From: an uncultured Paludibaculum sp.
GTDB lineage: Bacteria; Acidobacteriota; Terriglobia; Bryobacterales; Bryobacteraceae
Assembly (NCBI RefSeq): GCF_963665245.1
Contig: NZ_OY762267.1
Location: 62,001-126,000 of the forward strand
Reading direction: 5' to 3'
DNA: 64,000 nt
In this document: one piece after another, positions 32,619-44,210 of the stretch
How the letters are laid out: every line of letters starts with the position of its first letter
Position numbering within the stretch: position 1 is the stretch's first letter
The notes under the pieces: model-generated
The model's database searches: none
What the model was told of the DNA's origin: nothing
The model's input: only the letters and a program-made list of their open reading frames with translations
Position numbers and translations under genes: made by a program

Positions 32619-32957
32619 TTGGGCGAACTCTCCTCGAACCCCGATCTCCTGCCCGGCACCTTATACATGATGATCCTCAGGACCCTCAACCAGGGTCCCT
32701 TGCACGGCTACGCCATCGCCAAGCGGATTCGCGAGTGGTCGAAAGGCGGTCTCGAAATCGAGGACGGCTCTCTTTACCCCGCGTTGAACCGGATGCTGCA
32801 GAAAGGATGGTTGAAGGCCGATTGGGGCGTCACGGACAACAACCGGAAGGCTCGCTTCTACCAGTTGACGCCTGTGGGTAAGAAGCAACTCGAGGCCGAA
32901 TCGAGCGCCTTCAACAAAATGGTCCACTCCATTCAGTTGGTCATGCGGACGTCTTAA
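32619..32957 (+). CDS. PadR-family transcriptional regulator, second copy
   Basis: 112 residues with '[28 protein letters not shown]' and the wing '[44 protein letters not shown]'. It starts at a TTG, with AGAAAGG about ten bases upstream; an internal ATG at 32667 would cut off the first recognition helix. It differs clearly from the PadR at 27934 and from its operator, so the two operons are not a recent duplication. Followed after two bases by its ADOP permease. Confidence 0.88.
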   Translation: MGELSSNPDLLPGTLYMMILRTLNQGPLHGYAIAKRIREWSKGGLEIEDGSLYPALNRMLQKGWLKADWGVTDNNRKARFYQLTPVGKKQLEAESSAFNKMVHSIQLVMRTS

Positions 32958-32959
32958 CT

Positions 32960-35665
32960 ATGTTCTGGCGAAACCTGCTGCTGCGAGACCGAGTAGATCA
33001 GGAATGGCGCGAGGAGATGGAGTCGCATCTTCAGATGCTGACGGAATCATTGCTGGAGCAGGGCCTGACGCCAGACGAGGCCCGCGACGCGGCCTTGCGG
33101 CAAGTGGGCAATTTGACAGCACGACGGGAGGAGATTTACCACATGAACGGGATTCAGTGGTTGGATTCGATCGCCGGCGACGTGCGCTATGCCGTGAGGG
33201 GGCTCCGCAAGCACCCGTCCTTTACCGCCATCGCCGTCCTCACGCTGGCGCTGGGCATCGGGGCGAACACGGCGATCTTCAGCGTCGTGAATAGTGTCCT
33301 GCTAAAACCCCTCGCGTTTCCCCACGCCGAAGAGCTTGTGGACCTGGCGCTGGCCGCCCCGGGTGCGGGCGGCATTGTCAGCAGCCGCGGCAGCCTGGGC
33401 CTCTCGGCGTCGATGTACTTCACTTACGCGGAGCAGAATCGCTCGTTTCAATCGATGGGTGTCTGGATTCCTCGCCACGTCACAGTCACTGGCATGGCCG
33501 AACCGGAACAGGTGTCCGCGAGTTTGGTCAGCGATGGGCTGCTGCAGGCGCTCTCGGTGCAGCCCGTAATCGGACGTCCGTTGGTGGCGTCGGATCAGGT
33601 CCCCGGATCGAACGAGGTGGCGCTGCTGACCTACGGCTACTGGCAACGGCGATTTGGCGGAGACAGGTCAGTGATTGGGCGGAAGATCATCGTGGACGCC
33701 CGTCCACGGGAGATCGTAGGCATCCTGCCAGCAGGCTTCCGCATCGCCGACACGCCGGCCGACCTCGTCCTGCCCCTGCGGCTCGATCGCAGCCATGCGA
33801 CGTTGGCCGGGTTCGGTCTTCTCTCCATCGCCCGGCTGAAGCCCGGAGTTACTATCGAGCAGGCGAACGCGGACATCGCGCGGCTGATCCCCGTCTGGAT
33901 GCGTTCCTGGCCCTCGATCCAGGATGGCAAATTGGGCGACGCCTTGGCTGAGAAGGTCTATCGGTCGTGGAGGATCGGCCCGAACCTCCGCCCTCTACGC
34001 GAGAGTGTGGTGGGCAACGTGCGCGGCGTGCTGTGGGTGGTGATGGGCACACTCGGCATGGTGATGCTGATCGCCTGTGCCAACGTCGCGAACCTCCTGC
34101 TGGTGCGCGTGGACGCACGGCAGCAGGAGCTTGCGGTGCGAGCGGCTCTCGGTGCGGGCTGGGGTCGAATTGTCCGCCAGCTCTTGATCGAAAGCCTTGT
34201 GTTGTGCGGCGCCGGCGGAGCCTTGGGTCTCGTCATCGCATCCGCCGCCCTGCATCTGCTGGTGGAGAACGGACCCTCCAACCTTCCTCGCTTGAGTGAG
34301 ATTGGGCTCGATGCGCGCGCGCTGGCTTTCACCTCTGTCGTGGCGGTCCTTTCGGGGCTGTTCTTTGGGCTCGTTCCGGCGTTGCGCTACGCAGGGCCGC
34401 GCGCCTCGTTTGGCCTTCGGGATGGCGGCCGGACGATGAGCCATAGCCGGAGTCGCCATCGCGCCAGAAACACGTTGGTGGTGGTCCAGGTGTCTCTGGC
34501 ACTCGTCCTCCTCATCTCGTCCGGGCTGATGATTCGGACCTTCCAGGCGATGCGCCGGGTCGACGTGGGATTCGCACGACCGGATGCCCTGCAGACCTTC
34601 CGGATCTTTGTCCCTCGGGAGCTGGCCCCCAAGGAAGAAGAGGCCACACGGATGGAGCAGACGATAGCGGAAAAGGTGGCCGCGATCCCCGGAGTGACAT
34701 CCGTCGGTTTTGCGAGCGCGCTGCCGATGGATGGCGCGCCGCCGAATTGGGACGGGATCCTCATGGAGGGGCAGAGCTATGCACAAGGAAGCCGTCCACC
34801 GATGCGTTTGTATCTGAACGTGTCGCCCGGATTGTTCCGGTCGCTCGGCACGAATCTCAAGGCAGGACGTGACTTCACGTGGACCGACATCTACGGAGAC
34901 CGTAAGTTCGTGCTGGTTTCCGAAGGCCTGGCTCGCGAGCTGTGGGATTCGCCCGAGGGGGCCATCGGCAAACGCGTTCGCTCCAACGACAACGGACCCT
35001 GGCGTGAAGTGATCGGCGTTGTGGCGGACGTGCGCCACAGAGGTGCTCAGGAACCGGCGCCGGCCGTGGTTTACTGGCCCATTTTCGGGCAGATCCCCTA
35101 TGCGCCGATCACGGGCGGGACCAGGGCTGTGACCTTCTCCGTCCGGACCGATCGCGCCGGCACCGGAGCCTTGTTGAATGAGATCCGCCGTGTCGTGTGG
35201 TCTGTGAATGCGGCCCTGGCCGTGGCGAATCCGGAGACAATGCGCGAGACGCTGGACCTTTCCATGGCACGCACGTCATTCACGCTGGTGATGCTGGCCA
35301 TCGCCGGAGCCATGGCACTGCTGCTCGGTTTGATCGGCATCTATGGCGTGATTGCGTACGCCGTTTCGCAGAGAACCCGTGAGATCGGAATCCGTCTTGC
35401 GCTGGGCGCACGGCCGGGCGACGTGCGGCAGATGTTCGTGCGCTACGGCTTGAACCTATGTGCGATCGGCATCACGATCGGATTGGCGGCCGCAGCCGTG
35501 CTGACGCGCGTGATGAAGTCGCTGCTATTCGGCGTAGCGCCGGTGGACCCGGTGACCTTTGCCGCAGTGCCTGTCGCCCTGTTGTTGGCGGTGCTGGCGG
35601 CATGTTATCTACCGGCGAGAAGAGCGTCGGCCGTGAACCCTGTGGAGTGCATCCGGGCTGAGTAG
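32960..35665 (+). CDS. ADOP-type ABC permease (MacB/FtsX family), second copy
   Basis: 901 residues, with the same two-half layout as the copy at 28266 but a longer prefix: '[41 protein letters not shown]' is the classical permease-prefix domain, with its '[11 protein letters not shown]' signature. Then '[38 protein letters not shown]' and the FtsX bundles, ending '[16 protein letters not shown]'. No ATPase gene accompanies it. Two bases separate it from the PadR gene, so it is in the same operon. Confidence 0.9.
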   Translation: MFWRNLLLRDRVDQEWREEMESHLQMLTESLLEQGLTPDEARDAALRQVGNLTARREEIYHMNGIQWLDSIAGDVRYAVRGLRKHPSFTAIAVLTLALGIGANTAIFSVVNSVLLKPLAFPHAEELVDLALAAPGAGGIVSSRGSLGLSASMYFTYAEQNRSFQSMGVWIPRHVTVTGMAEPEQVSASLVSDGLLQALSVQPVIGRPLVASDQVPGSNEVALLTYGYWQRRFGGDRSVIGRKIIVDARPREIVGILPAGFRIADTPADLVLPLRLDRSHATLAGFGLLSIARLKPGVTIEQANADIARLIPVWMRSWPSIQDGKLGDALAEKVYRSWRIGPNLRPLRESVVGNVRGVLWVVMGTLGMVMLIACANVANLLLVRVDARQQELAVRAALGAGWGRIVRQLLIESLVLCGAGGALGLVIASAALHLLVENGPSNLPRLSEIGLDARALAFTSVVAVLSGLFFGLVPALRYAGPRASFGLRDGGRTMSHSRSRHRARNTLVVVQVSLALVLLISSGLMIRTFQAMRRVDVGFARPDALQTFRIFVPRELAPKEEEATRMEQTIAEKVAAIPGVTSVGFASALPMDGAPPNWDGILMEGQSYAQGSRPPMRLYLNVSPGLFRSLGTNLKAGRDFTWTDIYGDRKFVLVSEGLARELWDSPEGAIGKRVRSNDNGPWREVIGVVADVRHRGAQEPAPAVVYWPIFGQIPYAPITGGTRAVTFSVRTDRAGTGALLNEIRRVVWSVNAALAVANPETMRETLDLSMARTSFTLVMLAIAGAMALLLGLIGIYGVIAYAVSQRTREIGIRLALGARPGDVRQMFVRYGLNLCAIGITIGLAAAAVLTRVMKSLLFGVAPVDPVTFAAVPVALLLAVLAACYLPARRASAVNPVECIRAE

Positions 35666-35737
35666 CTGTGAGACCGACAACTTCTGATCGTGGCTTTGGC
35701 ACCGGCCCCCAATGACCTGCTCGCGGCGTCTCCCTAC

Positions 35738-37189
35738 TCACGCCGGGCCAAACCTAAACGAGTACAAATCCGCATCCTTCAGGTGGAACCGGAGACGGAC
35801 CGGCCGACCCTGTAGTGTCGACAGGTCCGGGCCCTGTTTCCAGACCGCCTCGCGGGCGATTTCGTCTCCTATCAGTTCCTGAGCGTCGGACAGAGCAAAG
35901 CCGGGTAGCGGGCGGGCAGCGGGGTCGAGGATCTCGACGCGGAGGCTGCCGGCGGCGGAGGTGGTGTAGTTCAGCTCCAGGCGGGCCCCTTCGAAGGTGA
36001 CGGGGTGGGTGAGCAGGGTGCCTCCGGCGTAGCCGGCGTGGAGAGAAGCGAAACCGTCCAGGCGGAGGGCGTAGCGGCGGAGGTGGGCCGTGGGCTGGCC
36101 GTAGTCGCGGTTCACGTAGAAGGACATCTCGGCGGGTCCGGTTTGGACGACATTGAGAGCAGGGTAGTTGGAGCGGGAGACCCAGTTGCGTAGGCCGAGG
36201 CCGGGCCGGACAAAGGCGTCGAGGAACGTCCGGGTAAAGCGGGTGCCGCCCCGGGAGGTAATGAGGACGGCGTCGGAACAGTCCTGGAAATACTTTGGGT
36301 CGACCTGCAGAGCGCGAGCCTGGGCCTCGGTTAACACCTGGCGTCCGGGAAAGAAGCGGGCGCAGATGGCGGCGTAAAGGTGAGGGGCGCGGAAGTAAGG
36401 CGCGGTCTGGTTGGTGTAAAGGTGCTCGGGCGGGGCGTCGCCGTAGTCCATGAGTCCTTCAGCGGTCCAATGGAGGAAGTCCTGGCTCGCCGCCCGGGAG
36501 ACCCATCGGTATTTGGTTCCTGCGATCTCTTTCCAGGTGCGGTAGTAGAGGACGTAGCGGTCTTCGTGCGCGGAATAGAAGGCGACGTTCTGGGAGTCGA
36601 AGGCGAAGTCCTTGGAGGATGGCAGAATGGGCCCGAGCTGAATGGCCTTCCAGGCGAAGCCGTCAGAGGAGATGAAGCCGTGGAGGCCCGACGTGTGGAC
36701 GCCGGCAATTGCTTTGAAGGCCTGAGCGGTGGATGCGCCGGGATGGCCATCGACGAATGGGCTGAAATTGTGCGAAAAGGGCGCGGAATTGGCGAGGATC
36801 AGGTTGTTGCGGGGCGCTCCGGGCTGGGGGTAGGAAGCAAGATCGGGCCGGGTGAAGGATTTGCCGTCGGAGGATTCGGCGACGCACGTCACCTCGGCGT
36901 CGCGGCCGTCTCGACCCGACGACGGGACGCCTCGATAGTAAAGAAGGAAGCGGCCAGCGTGGTGGAGGATCGTCGAGTAGGCACAAAACGCGCCTTCCCA
37001 GGGCCGGTCGAAGGCGAGGGCCGGGCCGGCGTCGAGCGGGGTCGCGAGGCGGAGTTCGGCGCCGTCGAGGGCAGCGATGAGGAGATGGTCGACGAAGAGC
37101 TCGCGGCGGTGGCCCAGGGCGATGGGTTGTGCTGGGGGCACCGGGAGGGCCGTGAGAGCGGGCAGTTTCGCGAAGTCGCGCCGGGTCAT
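35738..37189 (-). CDS. Exported GH43/GH32-like beta-propeller protein
   Basis: 483 residues. The N-terminus 'MTRRDFAKLPALTALPVPPAQP' is a Tat-type signal. Repeated segments such as 'YSTILHHAGRFLLYYRG', 'GFISSDGFAWKAIQ', 'NVAFYSAHEDRYVLYYRTW' and 'AASQDFLHWTAEGLMDYGDAP' are the blades of a five-bladed propeller of the GH43/GH32 type. 'RRELFVDHLLIAALDGAELRLATP' is typical of an uncharacterised subgroup frequent in Planctomycetes and Acidobacteriota. The three catalytic acids could not be fixed with certainty, so sugar hydrolysis is probable but not shown. It lies beside the DUF72 gene on the same strand but 48 bases apart. Confidence 0.72.
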   Translation of the reverse strand: MTRRDFAKLPALTALPVPPAQPIALGHRRELFVDHLLIAALDGAELRLATPLDAGPALAFDRPWEGAFCAYSTILHHAGRFLLYYRGVPSSGRDGRDAEVTCVAESSDGKSFTRPDLASYPQPGAPRNNLILANSAPFSHNFSPFVDGHPGASTAQAFKAIAGVHTSGLHGFISSDGFAWKAIQLGPILPSSKDFAFDSQNVAFYSAHEDRYVLYYRTWKEIAGTKYRWVSRAASQDFLHWTAEGLMDYGDAPPEHLYTNQTAPYFRAPHLYAAICARFFPGRQVLTEAQARALQVDPKYFQDCSDAVLITSRGGTRFTRTFLDAFVRPGLGLRNWVSRSNYPALNVVQTGPAEMSFYVNRDYGQPTAHLRRYALRLDGFASLHAGYAGGTLLTHPVTFEGARLELNYTTSAAGSLRVEILDPAARPLPGFALSDAQELIGDEIAREAVWKQGPDLSTLQGRPVRLRFHLKDADLYSFRFGPA

Positions 37190-37237
37190 GTGGTGATTGT
37201 GGCACTTCGGGCGGGGTGGACGGAGCGAGACGAAAGC

Positions 37238-38197
37238 CTACTCCTCCTCCGCGCCCGTCACCGCCGCGATCGTCCCCGGTGCATTCCCCTCGAGGCGATT
37301 GCTCACGAATAGAAAGCTCAGTGTGTTCTGTTTATGGGCTCGCTCCAGGATCTCCTTGAGCCCTTCGCGCGCCGGAGGATACTCCTCCTGAATCTCCCTG
37401 TAGGGCTGGAACTTCTCCACCGCCTGCTCAAACGTCCGACCGGGCTTCAACTGCGCCCGCGCCACCAGGAAATCGGCCGTCTGGGCCGCCGGCTCGGCCA
37501 GTTGATTCCGCAACTCCGGCATGCGCGTCCACGAGTTGAAGACGTGCGCCACGTTGCGGCTGCGCAATACCCGGAAATAGCGCTCGTCGAAGAACTCACG
37601 ATTCCGGATCTCCACCGAATATCGCCAGCCGGGCGGGAGCTTCTCAAGGAATGCGTCCAAATCAGCCGCGAAGGGCTCCACATCCCCGTAGTGCCGCTTG
37701 GGGAGCATGCCGAATTCGAAGACCAACACGCCCACCCGGTTCCGGTAAGGCTCCAGCGCCCCAAGAAACGCCGACTGGAAAAGGTCCGCATTCAGGAAGG
37801 ACTCGTTCTCCAGACCGCCGCGGGCACCGTAACGCAGATGCGTCGGCCATTCACGCACAGTGATCTCTTCGGGCACCTTGAAGGCAAATTGCAGGCTGGG
37901 TTGGGCGGAGGCAAAGAGGCGCTGCCAGTATTCGGGCGAGGGGAACTGGTAAAAGGTGAAGTCGCCGCAGACGGTGGGAAAGATCTCGGAGAACTCACTC
38001 AGGCACTCACTTTCAAACTTCTTCTGCGAGAAACGGCCCCGGGTGAAGTAGCGTTCCGGCGTGTAGACCTGATCGAGCCAGCCGGGGTACTTCCAGGAAC
38101 TGGTGCCCACATAGATGCCCTCGGCGGCGAGCGCGCGAAGGCGCGCGGCGAGGCGGTCGCGGAAAGTGGGCTCGGTGGGAAATAGCGACAGATTCAC
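37238..38197 (-). CDS. DUF72 domain protein
   Basis: 319 residues. 'GIYVGTSSWKYPGWLDQVYTP' is the N-terminal signature of DUF72 (YecE-like) proteins, a TIM-barrel family, and 'FTFYQFPSPEYWQRLF', 'FAFKVPEEIT' and 'YSVEIRNREFFD' follow in the expected order. The biochemical role of the family is unresolved. I chose GTG 38197 ('MNLSLFPTEPTF...'), because a longer frame from 38347 would overlap the start of the divergent PSCyt1 gene. The start codon is the least certain part. Confidence 0.85.
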   Translation of the reverse strand: MNLSLFPTEPTFRDRLAARLRALAAEGIYVGTSSWKYPGWLDQVYTPERYFTRGRFSQKKFESECLSEFSEIFPTVCGDFTFYQFPSPEYWQRLFASAQPSLQFAFKVPEEITVREWPTHLRYGARGGLENESFLNADLFQSAFLGALEPYRNRVGVLVFEFGMLPKRHYGDVEPFAADLDAFLEKLPPGWRYSVEIRNREFFDERYFRVLRSRNVAHVFNSWTRMPELRNQLAEPAAQTADFLVARAQLKPGRTFEQAVEKFQPYREIQEEYPPAREGLKEILERAHKQNTLSFLFVSNRLEGNAPGTIAAVTGAEEE

Positions 38198-38258
38198 GGG
38201 GCTCAGTCCCTCTTCGATATACTGTGACAGACTTGTGATCCTCTGGGGGGATGTGCGT

Positions 38259-41200
38259 GTGTCTGGGCGACTTACGTGTCTGATACTGGCCACTGGTCTC
38301 TCCGCCTGGGGAGCGGCCGTCTCGTTCAACCGCGACGTGCGGCCCATCCTGTCTGACCGCTGCTACACCTGCCACGGCCCCGACAGCGCCAGCCGCAAGA
38401 GCAAGCTCCGCCTGGATAAAGAGGACAGCGCGAGCACGGCGCTGAAGCCCGGCGATCCGGCCCATAGCGAGATCTATCTGCGTGTTTCGTCCACGAACAA
38501 AGCCAAGCGGATGCCACCCGGCTACCTGGGCCATCAGCCGCTGTCGGCCCGGGAGATTGAAATCCTGCGATCGTGGATCGAACAGGGCGCGAAGTTCGAG
38601 CCGCACTGGTCACTGGTGCCACCGCGCAAGGCAGCGCCACCCGAAGCAAGACAACAGGGTTGGGCGCGCAACGAGATCGATCGCTGGATTCTGGCCCGGC
38701 TCGAGCACGAGGGTCTCCATCCGTCGGCTCAAGCAGGCAAAGCAACATTGCTGCGGCGTGTCTCGTTCGACCTCACCGGATTGCCTCCGACGCCCGCCGA
38801 GGTGGATGCGTTTGCGAACGATCCCTCGCCCGACGCCTATGAGAAAGTGGTGGACCGCCTGCTGGCCTCGCCGCGCTACGCCGAGCGAATGGCCATCCGC
38901 TGGCTGGAAGCAGCCCGTTACGCCGACTCGAACGGCTACCAGTCGGACGGTCCGCGCGACATGTGGCGCTGGCGCGACTGGGTGATCGACGCGTTCCGTA
39001 ACAACATGCCATTCGACCGGTTCACGGTCGAGCAGATCGCAGGCGACCTGCTGCCGAACGCGACGGTCTCGCAGCGCGTGGCAACGGCGTTCAACCGCAA
39101 CCACAGCACCTCGGCCGAGGGTGGCATCGTCGACGAAGAGTTCCGCGTGCAGTACGTGGCCGACCGTGCGGAGACGACGTCCACCGTCTTCATGGGCCTC
39201 ACCGTCGGCTGCGCCCGCTGCCACGATCACAAGTACGATCCCATCCTGCAGAAGGATTACTACCAGCTCTTCGCCTTCTTCAACAACGTGCCAGAGCGCG
39301 GCTTCGTCTACAACTTCGGCAATGAGGAGCCCTATATCAAGGCGCCGCTGCCCGAGCAACAGGTGAAGCTGGACGACTTCGCGAGGCGGATCGAGGCGGC
39401 GAAAGCGCGAGTGAAAGCTCTGCAACCGGCGGCCGAGGCCGCGCGGAAGAAGTGGGAGCGGCAAGTTGCGTCCGGCGACGAAGACTGGACGCCCACTTCC
39501 GGCCTGGCGTTGCGCGTGTTCGACGAGGAGCACTTCGACGGCAAGCGCCAGACCGAAGTGAGCGACAAGGTCGCTGGCTTCAATTTCCACGATCCCTATA
39601 CATTGGCCGCATGGATCAAGCCGGAGGCACCCGACGGAGCCGTGCTGTCGCGCGGTGAGGACTACCTGGAGGGCACAGGCCACTTCCTCCATCTGATGGG
39701 CGGGAAACTGCGGTTTCACGCGACGTTCCGCTGGACGGATCTGGCCATGCGCGTCGAGACGGAAGAGCCCGTGAAGCTGAACGAGTGGCAGCATGTGGCC
39801 GTGACCTATGACGGCAGCATGCACGCTTCGCACGTGAAGATCTACGTCAACGGCGTGCCGCGGAAGCTGAAGATCCTCTTCGACCAGCCCATCTGGCCGC
39901 TGGGGACAAAGGAACCGTTCCGCATCGGCGGCGGGGGCGGACTGCGGTTCCATGGGTCCATCCGCGACGTCCGAGTGTATAACGCGGCCCTGTCGCCGGA
40001 AGAAATGGCCGTGATCCCGCTCAGCGAGACGGTCTCGCACATCGCCGCTCGGCGGCAGCGGACACCGGTGGAAGCCGACAAGCTGCGGTTCTGTTTCCTG
40101 GAGCGCCATGCTCCGCCGGAATTCGCCCAGGCCCGTCAGGCCCTGGACGCGCTGGAGACCGGGCAGAAGGAGTACCTGGCGAAGGTCCCCACGGTGATGG
40201 TGATGAAGGAGAGCGACACGCCACGCCCGTCGTACCTGCTGAAACGCGGCGCCTACGACGCGCATGGCGAGCCGGTGTCGCCCGGCGTGCCGGGAGTGCT
40301 CCCTCCGCTGAAGCCGGAGTGGCCGCGCAACCGCCTGGGGCTGGCGCGCTGGCTGGTGGATCGCGGCAACCCTCTGACGGCCAGGGTGACGGTGAATCGC
40401 TACTGGCAAATGCTGTTCGGCGTCGGCCTGGTGAAGACCGTGGAGGACTTCGGCTCGCAGGGCGAATGGCCCATGCATCCGGAGTTGCTCGACTGGCTGG
40501 CCGTCGAGTTCATGGATAGCGGCTGGGACGTCAAGCACATCCTGAAGACCATGGTGATGAGTGCCGCGTATCAGCAGGAGTCCAAGGTGTCGCCGGAGTT
40601 GCAACAGCGCGACCCGGAAAACCGCCTGCTGGCCCGCGGGCCACGGTTCCGTCTGGCTCCCGAGATGATTCGCGACCAGGCACTGGCCGTCTCCGGGCTG
40701 CTGGTGGAAAGGCTGGGCGGCCCATCCGTCAAGCCCTATCAGCCCGAGGGTCTGTGGCAGGAACTGCAGGGCGGTAAAGGTTACGAACCCGACGAGGGCG
40801 AGGGGCTTTGGCGGCGCAGTCTGTACACGTATTGGCGGCGGACTGTGCCCGCCCCCAGCATGATTACGTTTGACTCACCGACGCGCGAAACCTGCGTTGT
40901 GCGCGAGACTCGCACGAATACACCGCTGCAAGCCCTGGACCTGATGAACGACGTGCTCTATCTGGAGGCCTCGCGGAAGTTGGCCGAGCGTGTGATGCAC
41001 GATGCCGCCGAGCCCAAAGCGCGCATCGACGAGGCATTCCGGCTGGTGCTGGGCCGCCAGCCGAAGGGCCAAGAAGACGAGTACATTGCGTCTGCACTAC
41101 AGCGGTTCTCCTCCTACTACACCGCCCATCCCGGCGAGGCCGAGAAGTACCTGGAGCAAGGCAAGGCTCCGAGAGACAAGCAATTGCCGGCGGAGACCCT

Positions 41201-41264
41201 GGCCGCCTACACAGCGGTGGCCAGCTTGCTGTTCAATCTGGATGAAGCGATTACGAAGGAGTGA
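38259..41264 (+). CDS. PSCyt1/DUF1549/LamG/DUF1553 secreted cytochrome-type protein
   Basis: About 1001 residues. Signal peptide (1-20), then a Planctomycete-type cytochrome domain with 'CYTCHG' (Cys35-x-x-Cys38-His39) that should carry a c-type heme. DUF1549 follows ('[21 protein letters not shown]' to '[18 protein letters not shown]'), with a second 'CARCHDHK' in it, then a LamG/concanavalin-like insert (about 420-590, '[26 protein letters not shown]') and DUF1553 to the end ('[17 protein letters not shown]'). The start at GTG 38259 has GGGGGG eight bases upstream and gives a clean signal. Proteins of this build pair with DUF1501 and are thought to act on polysaccharides; the reaction is unknown. 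The stop overlaps the next start by one base. Confidence 0.88.
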   Translation: MSGRLTCLILATGLSAWGAAVSFNRDVRPILSDRCYTCHGPDSASRKSKLRLDKEDSASTALKPGDPAHSEIYLRVSSTNKAKRMPPGYLGHQPLSAREIEILRSWIEQGAKFEPHWSLVPPRKAAPPEARQQGWARNEIDRWILARLEHEGLHPSAQAGKATLLRRVSFDLTGLPPTPAEVDAFANDPSPDAYEKVVDRLLASPRYAERMAIRWLEAARYADSNGYQSDGPRDMWRWRDWVIDAFRNNMPFDRFTVEQIAGDLLPNATVSQRVATAFNRNHSTSAEGGIVDEEFRVQYVADRAETTSTVFMGLTVGCARCHDHKYDPILQKDYYQLFAFFNNVPERGFVYNFGNEEPYIKAPLPEQQVKLDDFARRIEAAKARVKALQPAAEAARKKWERQVASGDEDWTPTSGLALRVFDEEHFDGKRQTEVSDKVAGFNFHDPYTLAAWIKPEAPDGAVLSRGEDYLEGTGHFLHLMGGKLRFHATFRWTDLAMRVETEEPVKLNEWQHVAVTYDGSMHASHVKIYVNGVPRKLKILFDQPIWPLGTKEPFRIGGGGGLRFHGSIRDVRVYNAALSPEEMAVIPLSETVSHIAARRQRTPVEADKLRFCFLERHAPPEFAQARQALDALETGQKEYLAKVPTVMVMKESDTPRPSYLLKRGAYDAHGEPVSPGVPGVLPPLKPEWPRNRLGLARWLVDRGNPLTARVTVNRYWQMLFGVGLVKTVEDFGSQGEWPMHPELLDWLAVEFMDSGWDVKHILKTMVMSAAYQQESKVSPELQQRDPENRLLARGPRFRLAPEMIRDQALAVSGLLVERLGGPSVKPYQPEGLWQELQGGKGYEPDEGEGLWRRSLYTYWRRTVPAPSMITFDSPTRETCVVRETRTNTPLQALDLMNDVLYLEASRKLAERVMHDAAEPKARIDEAFRLVLGRQPKGQEDEYIASALQRFSSYYTAHPGEAEKYLEQGKAPRDKQLPAETLAAYTAVASLLFNLDEAITKE

Positions 41265-42664
41265 TGCGGACCATGACGCGACGTCAACTTCTGCAACGCA
41301 TCCCCGGCGCGCTGGGCACGGCGGCCCTAACCGAACTGCTGAAGGGCGAGGGGTTGCCCGGGCTGCCGCACCACAAACCGACGGCCAAGCGCATCATCTA
41401 TCTGTTCCAAAGCGGCGGGCCGTCGCACCTGGAGACCTTCGACTACAAACCGAAGTTGACGGAGTTTCAGAACCAGGACCTGCCGGAGTCCGTGCGGCAA
41501 GGGCAGCGGTTGACGACAATGTCCGCCTCGCAGTCCAGTTTCCCCATCGTGCCATCGAAGTTCTCGTTCGCGAGGCACGGCCAATCGGGCGCGCTGGTGA
41601 GCGAACTGCTGCCGCGGACCGCCAGCATCGTCGACAAGCTCACGTTCGTGAAGTCGATGTACACCGAGCAGATCAACCACGATCCGGCCGTGACCTACTT
41701 CCAGACGGGCTTCCAGATCGCCGGGCGGCCGAGCATGGGCTCGTGGGTTTCCTACGGCCTCGGCGCGGACACAAAGGACTTGCCGGCGTTCGTTGTCATG
41801 ATCTCGCCGGGTTCGAATGGGAGCGGGCAGCCGCTCTACGACCGTCTGTGGGGCAGCGGTTTCCTGCCCACGCGGTACCAGGGTGTGAAGTTCCGGTCGG
41901 TGGGCGATCCAGTGCTCTACCTGACAAGTCCACAGGGATTTCCCGAGGAGAACCGGAAGACATTCCTCGACACCCTGAACGGGATGAACCGGCTGAAGCT
42001 GGACGAGGCCGGCGATCCCGAGATCTCAACACGCATCGCGCAGTACGAAATGGCGTTCCGCATGCAGACGTCCGTACCCGAGCTGACCGACCTTTCCAAG
42101 GAATCGGCCTCCGTCGTGGAGAGTTACGGGCCAGACGCGAGGAAGCCGGGCACGTTCGCCTACAACTGTCTGATGGCCCGGCGCTTGGCCGAACGCGGAG
42201 TGCGCTTCATCCAGCTCTACCACCGGGATTGGGACCACCACGGCGGTTTACCCGCCGGGCTGCCCAAGATGTGCAAACAAACCGACCAACCAGCAGCCGC
42301 GCTGATTCAGGATCTGGAGCAGCGGGGCATGCTGCAGGACACCCTCGTCGTATGGGGCGGCGAGTTTGGCCGAACGGTCTACTGCCAGGGCCGGCTCACG
42401 AAAGACGACTACGGCCGCGATCACCATCCACGCTGTTTCACCGTCTGGATGGCGGGCGGCGGGGTGAAGCCGGGCATCACCTGGGGCGCGACCGACGACT
42501 ATGGCTACAACATTACCGAGAGTCCCGTACACGTGCATGACCTCCAGGCCACCATACTGCACTGTCTTGGCATTGATCATAAGCGCCTGACGTACCAGTT
42601 TCAGGGACGGCACTTCCGGCTCACCGATGTGGGGGGTCAGGTGGTTAAGGACCTTCTGGTCTAG
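41264..42664 (+). CDS. DUF1501 protein with Tat signal
   Basis: About 466 residues; '[22 protein letters not shown]' is a twin-arginine export signal. The fold is of the alkaline-phosphatase/sulfatase superfamily ('[19 protein letters not shown]' and, near the end, '[16 protein letters not shown]...[20 protein letters not shown]'), with the His and Asp residues that bind metals in relatives. DUF1501 almost always follows DUF1553 in Planctomycetes, Verrucomicrobia and Acidobacteriota. The start at 41264 overlaps the previous stop; ATG 41273 with AAGGAG 12 bases upstream is nearly as good. Function is not known experimentally as far as I am aware. Confidence 0.87.
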   Translation: MRTMTRRQLLQRIPGALGTAALTELLKGEGLPGLPHHKPTAKRIIYLFQSGGPSHLETFDYKPKLTEFQNQDLPESVRQGQRLTTMSASQSSFPIVPSKFSFARHGQSGALVSELLPRTASIVDKLTFVKSMYTEQINHDPAVTYFQTGFQIAGRPSMGSWVSYGLGADTKDLPAFVVMISPGSNGSGQPLYDRLWGSGFLPTRYQGVKFRSVGDPVLYLTSPQGFPEENRKTFLDTLNGMNRLKLDEAGDPEISTRIAQYEMAFRMQTSVPELTDLSKESASVVESYGPDARKPGTFAYNCLMARRLAERGVRFIQLYHRDWDHHGGLPAGLPKMCKQTDQPAAALIQDLEQRGMLQDTLVVWGGEFGRTVYCQGRLTKDDYGRDHHPRCFTVWMAGGGVKPGITWGATDDYGYNITESPVHVHDLQATILHCLGIDHKRLTYQFQGRHFRLTDVGGQVVKDLLV

Positions 42665-42741
42665 ATTGGTAGCGCTCGCCATTCTGGGTGGAATGTGCTG
42701 CTAGAATTGGGCGGTACCTCTCTTCGTGGGAGCGGAACCGG

Positions 42742-44055
42742 ATGGCAGGCGAGACTCCACTGCACCTTCGCGAACTCGGACCCGACCCCGAAACTCAGCG
42801 CCAGTTGATCGCCCGAATCCTGGCAAGCAAGCCCTTCAGACGCTCGCAGCGGCAGCGCGAACTGCTGGAATTCCTTTGCCGTCACAGCTTTGAGAGCGCA
42901 GGCCGCGAAGTGCACGAGCAAGAGATCGGTGTCTCGGTCTTTGCCCGCCGGCCCGACTACGACACCAGCCAGGACAACATCGTCCGCGTCCACGTCTCGG
43001 AGCTGCGCAAGAAACTGGAAGAGTACTTCAAGCAGGAAGGTGTTGAGGAGTCGTGGCTCCTGGAGATTCCGCGCGGCAACTACACGGCCGTACTGACGCC
43101 GCGCATCGCGCCACCCCGCGACCCTGTGCCAGCCACCGAGCCGGAGCCTCCGCGCCCGAGATCCACTTACCTGCTTTCGATCATCGGAGTATTGTCCCTC
43201 GCCTGCGCCGGTCTCGTGGCCTGGAATCTTCAACTTCGACGGCAGGCAGAGGCGCCTCCGTCCGGCGTGAATCCGCTGTGGCAACAGATGTTCGCCGGAG
43301 ATCGGGAAACCGACGTCGTGGTGGCGGATTCCTGCCTGAGCTTCTACACGGACATGGTGAAGCATCCGGTGGTGCTGCAGGACTACCTTAGTCGCAAGTA
43401 CCTGCTCGATGATCTCGCCAGAGAACGGGATCCGGAGCGGCGCAAATCCCTGGAAATGCTGATGGGCCGCCGGTACACCAGCTATGCCGATGTCCAGGCC
43501 GTCCAACACATCACACGGCTGGCGGCGCTGCAGGGTAAGACGCTGAATGTCCACTTCGCGCGGGACTATCCAACGCGGCGTTTGCAGACGTCCAACCTGA
43601 TCCTCGTGGGCAGCAAGCGCGCCAATCTGTGGGCGGAACTGTTCGACGACCAGCTCAATTTCCAGGTGGAGTATGACCAGGCCACAGGCGGTAACGTCGT
43701 CGTTAACAGGAAGCCTCTAGCTGGAGAACAACGCCTCTACACAATACTGACGCGCGACGCCGATATCCGCGATTCGCTGGCTGTGATTGCCTTGGTGCCG
43801 AACCTTCAGAACACGGGAGAGGTGCTGCTGCTCGCCGGTACGGGCATGTCGGGCACCGAAGCGGCCATTGAGGCAGCGGTTTCCCCCCAAGGTTTCAGCC
43901 GGATCCAGGCGGCGTTACCGCCGCACAGGTCGGGCAAGGTTCTGCCCTTTGAGGCGCTGATCCGTTCCCACGCCGTGGGCGGCACCGCCCAAACTTTCGA
44001 GATCCTGGCCGCCCGCCTGGTCGAGCCTCCGGCGAAGCCCCGCAATGGACTGTAA
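42742..44055 (+). CDS. Membrane-anchored winged-helix protein, likely transcriptional regulator
   Basis: 437 residues. Residues about 20-118 look like a winged-helix or OmpR-type DNA-binding domain: 'RRSQRQRELLEFLCRHSFE', 'EIGVSVFARRPDYDTSQDNIVRVHVSELRKKLEEYF' and 'WLLEIPRGNYTAVL'. In Acidobacteriota this domain heads many proteins. A transmembrane helix follows ('YLLSIIGVLSLACAGLVAWNL', about 142-162), so the protein is built like CadC or ToxR, with a C-terminal extracytoplasmic part of 270 residues that I do not recognise. GGGAG precedes the ATG. It reads into the TonB receptor gene 155 bases downstream, so it may regulate that gene. Confidence 0.72.
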   Translation: MAGETPLHLRELGPDPETQRQLIARILASKPFRRSQRQRELLEFLCRHSFESAGREVHEQEIGVSVFARRPDYDTSQDNIVRVHVSELRKKLEEYFKQEGVEESWLLEIPRGNYTAVLTPRIAPPRDPVPATEPEPPRPRSTYLLSIIGVLSLACAGLVAWNLQLRRQAEAPPSGVNPLWQQMFAGDRETDVVVADSCLSFYTDMVKHPVVLQDYLSRKYLLDDLARERDPERRKSLEMLMGRRYTSYADVQAVQHITRLAALQGKTLNVHFARDYPTRRLQTSNLILVGSKRANLWAELFDDQLNFQVEYDQATGGNVVVNRKPLAGEQRLYTILTRDADIRDSLAVIALVPNLQNTGEVLLLAGTGMSGTEAAIEAAVSPQGFSRIQAALPPHRSGKVLPFEALIRSHAVGGTAQTFEILAARLVEPPAKPRNGL

Positions 44056-44210
44056 ACACACCCCTTACTCACCAACCTTACAGTAAAGCTAACTGTAAAT
44101 TCACTTGAGCCCGCCGCCTGCATCCATCAGACTCAATCCCATTGGAATGCATCGGGCCGGCTGAGTAGCCAGACGGCGAGTCTCCGACGACACGACACAA
44201 GGTGGGTGTT

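Noticed and set aside
38610..40604. Long open frame (664 codons) antisense to the PSCyt1/DUF1553 gene
   Set aside because: High-GC third-position bias produces open antisense frames. The sense strand encodes recognisable domains and the antisense product is Arg/His/Leu-rich without any motif.
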